Positions 1 to 5,122 of a stretch of 5,122 nt of DNA are shown piece after piece. The notes beneath the pieces are model-generated. The model saw only the letters and a program-made list of their open reading frames with translations. It ran no database searches and was not told the DNA's origin. The position numbers and the translations under genes were made by a program. This DNA comes from Acetobacteraceae bacterium (GTDB lineage: Bacteria; Pseudomonadota; Alphaproteobacteria; Acetobacterales; Acetobacteraceae): NCBI GenBank assembly GCA_020853405.1, contig JADYYZ010000500.1, positions 1-5,122 of the forward strand, in the 5' to 3' direction. Each line of letters begins with the position of its first letter. Position 1 is the stretch's first letter.

Positions 1-636
1 CTGGAAGCGGCGGTGGCCGGCATCGCCGATGGCGCGCTGGTGCTGGTCGGCGGCTTCGGCCATGTCGGCGCGCCGAACGCGCTGTGCGAGGCGCTGGCCG
101 CGAGCGGCACCCGCGACCTGACGGTGGTCTCGAACAACGCCGGCACGGGCGAGATCGGGCTTGCGAAACTGCTGAAGACCGGCCGCGTGCGCAAGATCAT
201 CTGCAGCCACCCGCGCTCGGCCGAGGGCTATGTGTTCCGCGACCTGTTCGAGGCCGGCCGCATCGAGCTCGAGATCTGCCCGCAGGGAACGCTGGCCGAG
301 CGGATGCGCGCCGCCGGCGCCGGCATTCCTGCCTTCTTCACGCCGACCGCTTTCGGCACCCGGCTGGCCGAGGGCAAGGAGGCCCGCGCCTTCAACGGCG
401 GCATGCACGTGCTGGAGACCGCGCTGGCCGCCGATGTGGCGCTGATCCACGCGCACCAGGCGGACCGCTGGGGCAACCTCACCTACCGGCGGGCGGGCCG
501 CAACTTCAACCCGGTGATGGCGACGGCCGCCAAACTGACGATCGCCGAGGTGGAGGAGACGGTTCCGCTCGGCGCGCTCGATCCCGACCACATCCATACG
601 CCGGGCGTGTATGTTCACCGGGTGGTGAAGGTCTGA
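1..636 (+). CDS. CoA-transferase class I, alpha subunit (3-oxoacid/3-oxoadipate type), 5' partial
   Basis: Alpha subunit of a family I CoA-transferase, which moves CoA between a donor such as succinyl-CoA and a carboxylic acid in the cytoplasm, working with the beta subunit encoded next. The reading frame is open from base 1, giving 211 visible residues. The glycine-rich VGGFG loop at visible residues 16-20 is the family's N-terminal CoA-binding signature. Further conserved blocks are SNNAGTGEIGL, PQGTLAERMRAAGAG, FFTPTAFGT, LAEGKEAR and DRWGNLTYR, all as in PcaI/ScoA. By recalled comparison with Pseudomonas PcaI, only about eight N-terminal residues are missing, so the true start lies just upstream; the in-frame GTG at 13 would cut into the first strand and is not the start. 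The stop at 634-636 overlaps the ribosome binding site of the beta subunit gene. The family is clear. Acid specificity (acetoacetate, 3-oxoadipate or another acid) is not, so no symbol is given. Confidence 0.93.
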   Translation: MEAAVAGIADGALVLVGGFGHVGAPNALCEALAASGTRDLTVVSNNAGTGEIGLAKLLKTGRVRKIICSHPRSAEGYVFRDLFEAGRIELEICPQGTLAERMRAAGAGIPAFFTPTAFGTRLAEGKEARAFNGGMHVLETALAADVALIHAHQADRWGNLTYRRAGRNFNPVMATAAKLTIAEVEETVPLGALDPDHIHTPGVYVHRVVKV

Positions 637-642
637 AGGAGG
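636..642 (+). promoter_or_regulatory. Strong Shine-Dalgarno for the CoA-transferase beta subunit
   Basis: The sequence AAGGAGG is a perfect match to the anti-SD core. It lies 5 bases before the ATG at 648, and its first base is the last base of the alpha-subunit stop codon. It fixes 648 as the start of the beta subunit, although that frame stays open upstream as far as base 84. It is the strongest ribosome binding site in the window, as suits two subunits needed in equal amounts. Confidence 0.85.
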
Positions 643-647
643 CCACG

Positions 648-1277
648 ATGGCGCTCGACCGCAAGGGCATCGCGGCACGGCTCGGCCAGGACATCGAGGA
701 AGGCTGGGTCGTCAATCTCGGCATCGGCATGCCCACCCTGGTCACGCACGCGCTGCCGGCGGGGCGCGAGATCATCCTGCAAAGCGAGAACGGCGTGATC
801 GGCTTCGGCCCGCCGGCCGATCCGCCCGACCCGTGGATGATCAACGCTTCGAAGGAGCCGATCGGCGCCATTCCCGGCACCGCCATCGTGCACCACGCCG
901 ACAGTTTCGCGATGATCCGGGGCGGGCACGTCGATCTTTGCGTGCTGGGCGCGTTCGAGGTCGCTGCCAACGGCGATCTTGCCAACTGGGCGACCTCGTC
1001 GAACGACCTCGCTCCCGCGGTCGGCGGCGCGATGGACCTGGCGGTGGGCGCGAAGCAGGTCTGGGTGACGATGGAGCACAGCACCAGGGACGGCAGGCCG
1101 AAGATCGTTGAACGGCTCAGCTACCCGCCGACCGGGCTCGGCTGCGTGCGGCGCATCTACACCAACCTCGCCGTGATCGACGTGACGGCTTCGGGCCTGG
1201 TGGTGACGGAAATGTTCGGCTGCGATTTCGCTGCCCTCCAGGCCCAGACGGCGGCGCCGCTCAGGCTCGCGTCGTGA
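648..1277 (+). CDS. CoA-transferase class I, beta subunit (3-oxoacid/3-oxoadipate type)
   Basis: Beta subunit of the same CoA-transferase, 209 residues, close to the usual 210-215 for PcaJ/ScoB. It carries the catalytic motif SENG at residues 46-49. In this family Glu47 of that motif forms the glutamyl-CoA thioester, so the enzyme should be a true transferase and not a hydrolase of the IpdAB type. Other family blocks are VNLGIGMPTLV (22-32), HHADSFAMIRGGH, VLGAFEV, GDLANW, PAVGGAMDLA and a C-terminal RIYTNLAVIDVT segment. The start is chosen from the AAGGAGG site 5 bases upstream and from family length. It follows the alpha subunit after an 11-base gap and overlaps the next gene by 4 bases (GTGA). 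What is seen is an intact active site. What stays open is the acid acceptor: acetoacetate and 3-oxoadipate are the textbook substrates, but the acyl-CoA dehydrogenase neighbours suggest a different acid feeding a beta-oxidation-like route. Confidence 0.94.
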   Translation: MALDRKGIAARLGQDIEEGWVVNLGIGMPTLVTHALPAGREIILQSENGVIGFGPPADPPDPWMINASKEPIGAIPGTAIVHHADSFAMIRGGHVDLCVLGAFEVAANGDLANWATSSNDLAPAVGGAMDLAVGAKQVWVTMEHSTRDGRPKIVERLSYPPTGLGCVRRIYTNLAVIDVTASGLVVTEMFGCDFAALQAQTAAPLRLAS

Positions 1278-2356
1278 GTGCTGCCGACGACCAGGTCCGG
1301 CTGATCCGGGACAGCGCCGCGGCGATCGCCACGCCTGGCGATCTGTCGCGCATCCGCCGCCTGCGCTTCACGCTGCCCGGGTTCGATCCGGCGGTCGTGG
1401 CGCGGATGGGCGCGCTCGGCTGGCTCGCGCTGCGCGTGCCGGAGGCCGCGGGCGGCGCCGGCATGGGCATGGCCGAGCTCGCAGCCCTGGCCGAGGCGCT
1501 GGGGCGCGGGCTGGTGGCGGAACCGCTGGTGCCGCTGGCCACGATCGCGCTGCCGCTGCTGGCCGAGGCCGGGAGAACGGCCGAATATGCCGGCGGCAGC
1601 CGCATCGCGCTGCCCGCGCTTGCCGAGCGCACCGGGCGGTTCGACCCGACCGAGATCACGACCACGGCCGAGATGAACCGGCTTACCGGCAACAAGCGCT
1701 TCGTCGCCGGCGGCATGGGCGCCGATGCCTTCCTGGTCAGCGCGCGCGCCGGCGGCACGGTCGGGCTCTGGCTGGTCGAGGCCAGGGCTGCGGGTGTTAC
1801 GCTGCGCGCCGACGAAACCACCGATGGCGCGGCCTTCGCCTCGCTCGCGCTGGAGAACGCAGACGGCCTGCCGCTGATCGAGGATGCGCGCATCGCGCTG
1901 GTGCGGGCGCTCGACGAATGCGCGGTCGCGACGGCCGCCGAGCTGGTCGGCGTGATGGACCAGGCGCTGTCGATGACGCTCGACTATATGCGCACGCGCG
2001 AGCAGTTCGGGCGCAGGATCGGGAGTTTCCAGGCGCTGCAGCACCGCGCCGCCGACCTTGCGATCCAGGTCGCGCTGGCGCGTGCCAGCGTCGATGCCGC
2101 GGTCGCGGCGTTGGATGCGGGCGCGCAGGGCGCGCGCCGCGCCGCGGCGGCGAGCCAGGCCAAGGCCCGCGCCTCGGACGCCGCGATGCTGGTCTGCCGC
2201 GCTTCGATCCAGCTGCATGGCGGCATCGGCTACACCGACGAGGCGGATATCGGGCTCTACCTGAAGCGGGCGATGGTGCTGGCGGCCAGTTTCGGCAACG
2301 CCGCCCTGCACCGCCGCCGCTACGCCGCCAGCGCGCCGCCGGAGGATGCCGCATGA
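1274..2356 (+). CDS. Acyl-CoA dehydrogenase family subunit, probably the non-catalytic half of a heteromeric ACAD
   Basis: A 360-residue acyl-CoA dehydrogenase family protein, a little shorter than the usual 380-400. The helical N-terminal domain is recognisable (GALGWLALRVPEAAGG at 46-61, then AEALGRGL). The middle domain (about 105-200) is diverged and lacks the usual YSEPxAGSD flavin/substrate motif. The C-terminal domain is well kept: TREQFGRRIGSFQALQHRAADL (241-262) holds the arginine and phenylalanine that contact the FAD, and QLHGGIGYTDE (313-323) is the FAD-pyrophosphate loop. Both known catalytic glutamate sites appear empty: the helix-G site aligns with Cys216 (LDEC), and the C-terminal site falls in LAASFG (336-341). 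This suggests it supplies part of the FAD site to the next gene's product and does not catalyse alone. The start is GTG, overlapping the previous stop as GTGA. No clear Shine-Dalgarno is present, so translation is probably coupled to the beta subunit. Family is certain; subunit role is inferred. Confidence 0.9.
   Translation: MSAADDQVRLIRDSAAAIATPGDLSRIRRLRFTLPGFDPAVVARMGALGWLALRVPEAAGGAGMGMAELAALAEALGRGLVAEPLVPLATIALPLLAEAGRTAEYAGGSRIALPALAERTGRFDPTEITTTAEMNRLTGNKRFVAGGMGADAFLVSARAGGTVGLWLVEARAAGVTLRADETTDGAAFASLALENADGLPLIEDARIALVRALDECAVATAAELVGVMDQALSMTLDYMRTREQFGRRIGSFQALQHRAADLAIQVALARASVDAAVAALDAGAQGARRAAAASQAKARASDAAMLVCRASIQLHGGIGYTDEADIGLYLKRAMVLAASFGNAALHRRRYAASAPPEDAA
2341..2345 (+). 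promoter_or_regulatory. Shine-Dalgarno for the second acyl-CoA dehydrogenase subunit
   Basis: GGAGG lies inside the last codons of the preceding gene, 7 bases before the ATG at 2353, which is a good spacing. Together with the ATGA overlap it supports 2353 as the start. The ATG at 2346 is closer but out of frame. Confidence 0.7.
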
Positions 2357-3507
2357 CCGCCGAGGATCTCGACCTGCTGGGCGACGACGCCTTCCGCGCC
2401 CGCGCCCGTGCCTTCATCGAGAAGGAATGCCCAGCCGAGCTCCGCCACCCGCCGAAGCGGCTGCATCTTGAGCAGAACCGGCCGTGGTACATGAAGCGCG
2501 CCGCCGCCGGCTGGCTCGCCCCCGGCTGGCCGAAGGAATTCGGCGGCATGGGGCTGTCGCCCGCCAAGCAGGTGATCCTGATCGAGGAGCTCGAACGCGC
2601 CGGCGCGCCGCGGCTGAACGACCACGGCGTCACCATGGTCGGGCCGCTGCTGATCCGCCACGGCAGCAGGGAACAGCAGGAATTCTTCCTGCCGAAGGTG
2701 CTTTCAGGCGAACATATCTGGTGCCAGGGCTATTCCGAGCCGAACGCCGGCTCCGACCTCGCGAGCCTGCGCACCGAGGCCGTGGTCGATGGCGAGGATT
2801 ACCTCGTCACCGGCCAGAAGACCTGGACGACGATGGCGACCGACGCGAACTGGATTTTTCTGCTGGTGCGCACCGACAAGACCGCGAAAAAGCAGGAAGG
2901 CATCAGTTTCCTGCTGGTGCCGATGGACAGCCCCGGCATCACCGTGAAGCCGATCATCAGCCTCGACCGGCACGACGAGTTCTGCGAGGTGTTCTTCGAT
3001 GCCGTCCGGGTGCCGCGGAAGTGGCGCGTCGGCGCCGAGAACCAGGGCTGGGAGATGGCCAAGGCGCTGCTCGGGTTCGAGCGCATCTTCCTGGGCAGCC
3101 CCCGCCAGCCCGCGCACGCGCTGTCGCGGCTGGGGCTGCTGGCCGAGCGGATGGGGCTGTCGGACGATCCCGTGTTCCAGGATACCTTCACCCGCCATCG
3201 GCTGGACCTTGCCGACGGCAAGGCGCTCTATGCCGCGCAGGTCGCGAAACTGAAGCGGGGCGAGGTGCTGGGGCCGGAAGTCTCGATGCTGAAGATTTTC
3301 CAGAGCGAGCTCTATCAGCGGATTTCCGAAACCATGCTGGAGATCGCCGGCGAACAGGCCGCCCTGGAAGGCCCGCTGGAGGGCAACCGCGAGCTTTCGG
3401 TCGCCGGCACCTTCATCACCGCCCGCGCGCCCACGATCTATGGCGGCACCAACGAGATCCAGCGCGGCATCCTGGCAAGAAACCTGCTGGACCTGCCGGA
3501 CCGATGA
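2353..3507 (+). CDS. Acyl-CoA dehydrogenase family, probable catalytic subunit of a heteromeric ACAD
   Basis: A 384-residue acyl-CoA dehydrogenase subunit, expected to oxidise an acyl-CoA to the 2,3-enoyl-CoA with FAD and pass electrons to ETF. Visible domains are the N-terminal helices (WLAPGWPKEFGGMGLSP, 54-70), the middle beta domain with CQGYSEPNAGSDLASL (124-139) and GQKTWTT (154-160, Trp158 over the flavin), and the C-terminal helices ending in TIYGGTNEIQRGILARNLL (361-379). In medium-chain ACADs the residue after that Tyr is the catalytic Glu; here it is Gly364. A Glu is instead present in helix G (GFER, Glu243), the position used by isovaleryl-CoA and long-chain ACADs and by steroid-type FadE subunits. 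The usual RxQFGR and QxxGGxG motifs are absent: the matching regions read DDPVFQDTF (271-279) and EIAGEQAAL (330-338). The preceding gene keeps exactly those motifs, so a heterotetramer is likely. The start is ATG in an ATGA overlap with a good Shine-Dalgarno; the stop overlaps the amidase start. The substrate is unknown. Confidence 0.93.
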   Translation: MTAEDLDLLGDDAFRARARAFIEKECPAELRHPPKRLHLEQNRPWYMKRAAAGWLAPGWPKEFGGMGLSPAKQVILIEELERAGAPRLNDHGVTMVGPLLIRHGSREQQEFFLPKVLSGEHIWCQGYSEPNAGSDLASLRTEAVVDGEDYLVTGQKTWTTMATDANWIFLLVRTDKTAKKQEGISFLLVPMDSPGITVKPIISLDRHDEFCEVFFDAVRVPRKWRVGAENQGWEMAKALLGFERIFLGSPRQPAHALSRLGLLAERMGLSDDPVFQDTFTRHRLDLADGKALYAAQVAKLKRGEVLGPEVSMLKIFQSELYQRISETMLEIAGEQAALEGPLEGNRELSVAGTFITARAPTIYGGTNEIQRGILARNLLDLPDR

Positions 3508-4895
3508 GCCTGCATGGCCTGAGCGCCGCGGATCTCGCGCGGCTGGTCCGGACCGGCGCCGCGAGCGCGCGCGAGGTAGCCGCGGCGGCGCTCGCCCGCA
3601 TCGAGGCGGTGAACCCCGCGCTGAACGCGATCGTCGAGTGCCGCCCCGAGGAGACGCTGCTTGCGGCCGATTCAGTCGATCGCATGCGGGCCGCGGGCCA
3701 GGCGCTGGGGCCACTCGCCGGCGTGCCGGTGACGATCAAGGTCAATGTCGACCAGGCCGGCCATGCCACAACCAACGGCGTCGTTGCCTTCCGCGACGTG
3801 ATCGCGGCGGAGGATTCGCCGGTGGTCGCCAACCTGAAGGCGGCGGGGGCAGTGGTGGTGGGGCGCACCAACACGCCCGCCTTCAGCTACCGCTATTTCA
3901 CCGCCAACGACCTCCATGGCACCACGTTCAACCCGCGCAACCGCGCGCTCACCCCCGGCGGCTCCTCCGGCGGTGCGGCGGCGGCGGCGGCAACCGGCAT
4001 GGGTGCGATCCATCACGGCAACGACCTGGGCGGGTCGATCCGCTACCCTGCCTATGCCTGCGGGGTTGGCGGCATCCGCCCCAGTTTCGGCCGGGTGCCA
4101 TCGTTCAACGCCACCGCGCGCGACGAACGGCCGCTGGCGCTGCAGCTGATGAGCGTGCAGGGGCCGCACGCGCGCAGCATCGCCGACCTGCGGCTGGCGC
4201 TGTCGGCCATGAGCGCGCCGGATGCGCGTGACCCCTGGCACGCGCCGGCGCCGCTGGAGATGCCGATCGCCCGGCCGCTACGGGTGGCCTTCGCCACCAT
4301 GGGCGCCGAGCCGCCGGTCGCTGCGGCGCTGGCCCAGGCACGCGGCTGGCTGGAGGATGCCGGCGTGATCGTGGAGGAGGCGACGCCGCCCGACTGGGAC
4401 GAGGCGATCGAAAAATTCCTGGGCATCCTGGGCACCGATGCCGGGCGCACCATGGCGAGGGCGATCGACGACAACGCGGACGAAGCGACCCGCTTCGCCT
4501 TCCATGCCTACCACAGCCGGGTGCCGGGGCTGGATCTCGCCGGCTACGCGCAGGCGCTCGCGCGCCGGACGGCGATCTGGCGCACCTGGCAGCGCTGGCT
4601 GACCGAGGAGTTCCACGCCCTGCTGATGCCGGTCAGCCGGGCGGTGCCGTTCGTGCAGGATCTCGACCGGACACCATCCGGGTTCGATTTCGTGATGCAC
4701 GCGAACGAGCCGTTGCAGATCGTCAATTTCCTGGGCCTGCCCGGTCTTTCGGTGCCGACCGCCACGATCGCCGAGGGGGTGCCGCTGGGTGTGCAGCTCG
4801 TCGCCGCCCGCTTCCGCGAGGACATCTGCTTCTGCCTGGCCGAGATTCTTGAGGCGCGGGCGGGCGTGACGGCGGCCATCGACCCGGCCGGCTGA
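3504..4895 (+). CDS. Amidase signature family hydrolase
   Basis: A 463-residue amidase-signature enzyme, a typical length, hydrolysing an amide (or ester) bond in the cytoplasm. The Ser-cisSer-Lys triad can be placed: Lys79 in GVPVTIKVNVD (73-83), cis-Ser154 in TPGGSSGGAAAA (150-161), and the nucleophile Ser178 in HGNDLGGSIRYPA (171-183). The 24-residue gap between the two serines equals that of fatty acid amide hydrolase as I recall it. The C-terminal NFLGLPGLSVPTA and PLGVQLVA blocks are also family features. Two positions differ from the common consensus: Val80 replaces the Asp usual after the lysine, and Asn173 replaces the Thr of GTDxGGS. I recall similar variants in alphaproteobacterial amidases, so this looks like a subfamily trait and not decay. 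No signal peptide is seen. The ATG overlaps the previous stop (ATGA) and has no strong Shine-Dalgarno, so translation is probably coupled. Position in the operon suggests it releases the acid activated by the CoA-transferase, but the substrate is unknown. GatA is unlikely since GatB and GatC are not alongside. Confidence 0.92.
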   Translation: MSLHGLSAADLARLVRTGAASAREVAAAALARIEAVNPALNAIVECRPEETLLAADSVDRMRAAGQALGPLAGVPVTIKVNVDQAGHATTNGVVAFRDVIAAEDSPVVANLKAAGAVVVGRTNTPAFSYRYFTANDLHGTTFNPRNRALTPGGSSGGAAAAAATGMGAIHHGNDLGGSIRYPAYACGVGGIRPSFGRVPSFNATARDERPLALQLMSVQGPHARSIADLRLALSAMSAPDARDPWHAPAPLEMPIARPLRVAFATMGAEPPVAAALAQARGWLEDAGVIVEEATPPDWDEAIEKFLGILGTDAGRTMARAIDDNADEATRFAFHAYHSRVPGLDLAGYAQALARRTAIWRTWQRWLTEEFHALLMPVSRAVPFVQDLDRTPSGFDFVMHANEPLQIVNFLGLPGLSVPTATIAEGVPLGVQLVAARFREDICFCLAEILEARAGVTAAIDPAG

Positions 4896-4913
4896 GGGCG
4901 GGCACCCCGCTGC

Positions 4914-4950
4914 AAAGAAAAGGGCGGCCCCCCTTGCCGGGGTGCCGCCC
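4914..4950 (-). terminator. Rho-independent terminator of the minus-strand PEP-CTERM gene
   Basis: GGGCGGC at 4922-4928 pairs with GCCGCCC at 4944-4950. After one C/T mismatch, CCCC (4930-4933) pairs with GGGG (4939-4942) around a 5-base loop. Read on the minus strand the hairpin is followed at once by TTTTCTTT (complement of 4914-4921), the classic form of an intrinsic terminator, starting 39 bases after the minus-strand stop codon. On the plus strand the hairpin is followed by GCAATCC with no T run, so it should work weakly, if at all, for the operon. Confidence 0.75.
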
Positions 4951-4959
4951 GCAATCCGC

Positions 4960-4976
4960 GCCGACGTGGGGTCGGC
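4960..4976. repeat. Small perfect inverted repeat between convergent genes
   Basis: GCCGAC (4960-4965) and GTCGGC (4971-4976) form a 6-base-pair stem with the loop GTGGG. It lies between the minus-strand stop codon and the terminator hairpin. It may be a minor transcript 3'-end structure or chance in GC-rich DNA. No function is assigned. Confidence 0.4.
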
Positions 4977-4989
4977 TCGGGAGTCTCGC

Positions 4990-5122
4990 TCAGGCCGCCT
5001 TGCGGCGCCGGCGGGCCACCAGGCCAAGACCGGCGAGACCGGCGCCGAACAGCGCGAGCGTCGCGGGCTCGGGCACGCCGGTGATCTCGCGCACCAGCTT
5101 CTGCTGGATCGCGTCGGCGAAG
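4990..5122 (-). CDS. PEP-CTERM sorting domain protein, C-terminal fragment
   Basis: Only the last 43 residues are in the window; the rest lies past the window end. The minus strand reads FADAIQQKLVREITG, then VPEPATLALFGAGLAGLG and LVARRRRKAA, then TGA at 4992-4990. This is a full PEP-CTERM signal: the VPEP motif (fragment residues 16-19), a hydrophobic membrane helix rich in Gly, Ala and Leu, and a terminal cluster of four arginines and a lysine. In Gram-negative bacteria such proteins are exported, then cut and sorted by an exosortase (EpsH/XrtA family), often in strains that make exopolysaccharide or biofilm. The function of the missing N-terminal body cannot be told. The gene converges on the catabolic operon and has its own terminator, so it is a separate unit with no evident metabolic link to it. 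Confidence 0.88.
   Translation of the reverse strand, partial: FADAIQQKLVREITGVPEPATLALFGAGLAGLGLVARRRRKAA

Noticed and set aside
84..647. Open plus-strand frame upstream of and in frame with the CoA-transferase beta subunit, which would give a 397-residue protein.
   Set aside because: It overlaps the well-conserved alpha subunit in another frame, its translation is Arg/Pro/Gly-rich without family features, and a perfect Shine-Dalgarno marks 648 as the start.
648..1277. Possible IpdAB-like ring-cleaving hydrolase in place of a CoA-transferase, considered because of the steroid-type ACAD pair.
   Set aside because: The beta subunit keeps the SENG glutamate needed for CoA transfer, and both subunits match the PcaIJ/ScoAB blocks.
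1157..2311. Long minus-strand open frame (384 residues) opposite the first ACAD gene.
   Set aside because: The translation is low-complexity, rich in Arg, Gly, Ala and Gln, and has no recognisable domain. It mirrors codon bias of the real gene in GC-rich DNA.
2484..3503. Plus-strand frame extending the amidase upstream to about 803 residues, suggesting a fusion.
   Set aside because: The extra part lies inside the ACAD gene in another frame and is compositional. The ATGA overlap at 3504 gives a normal amidase length.
2704..3714. Long minus-strand open frame (336 residues) opposite the second ACAD and the amidase start.
   Set aside because: It spans two well-supported plus-strand genes, has no recognisable motif and is explained by GC-rich antisense composition.
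3975..3991. GCG/GGC triplet run, a possible phase-variable repeat.
   Set aside because: It encodes the alanine run normally found after GGSSGG in amidases. In-frame triplet slippage would not switch the gene off, and the run is short.
4278..5027. Minus-strand open frame (249 residues) overlapping the amidase end and the PEP-CTERM gene end.
   Set aside because: It is in a different frame from the PEP-CTERM tail, crosses the terminator hairpin and has an Arg/Gly/Ala-rich translation with no family features.

Overview
The window is a very GC-rich stretch, fully packed with genes. It holds the 3' end and body of a five-gene plus-strand catabolic operon, followed by the C-terminal end of a convergent minus-strand gene. 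The minus-strand gene ends in a PEP-CTERM sorting signal, so the host is a Gram-negative bacterium with an exosortase system. GC richness, codon use, the amidase subfamily and the form of the sorting signal fit an alphaproteobacterium, perhaps Rhodospirillales/Acetobacteraceae. That placement rests on family knowledge and is not proven by the sequence. No mobile element, tRNA, rRNA or CRISPR array was seen, and no intergenic gap exceeds 300 bases.

Layout: 1-636 is a class I CoA-transferase alpha subunit (5' end off the window). 648-1277 is its beta subunit, with the catalytic SENG motif. 1274-2356 and 2353-3507 are two diverged acyl-CoA dehydrogenase (ACAD) subunits. 3504-4895 is an amidase-signature hydrolase. 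The first two genes are 11 bp apart, with a strong ribosome binding site in between. The next three junctions are 4-base stop/start overlaps (GTGA, ATGA, ATGA), so the set is almost certainly one translationally coupled operon. Its promoter lies upstream of the window. From 4896 to 4989 there is a short convergent intergenic region with a hairpin terminator whose T-rich tail is on the minus strand. From 4990 to the window end is the PEP-CTERM gene end.

How the genes may work together (inference): the amidase could free a carboxylic acid from an amide, the CoA-transferase could convert that acid to its CoA thioester, and the two ACAD subunits could introduce an alpha,beta double bond, passing electrons to ETF. 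The substrate cannot be read from the sequence.

The most interesting point is that the two ACAD genes look like complementary halves of one enzyme. The first keeps the ADP/FAD-side motifs (RxQFGR and QxxGGxG) but has no catalytic glutamate. The second keeps the YSEPNAGSD/W flavin-and-substrate motifs and a helix-G glutamate but has lost RxQFGR and QxxGGxG. This is the pattern of the alpha2beta2 heterotetrameric ACADs best known from actinobacterial steroid side-chain degradation, here found in a probable proteobacterium next to a CoA-transferase and an amidase.
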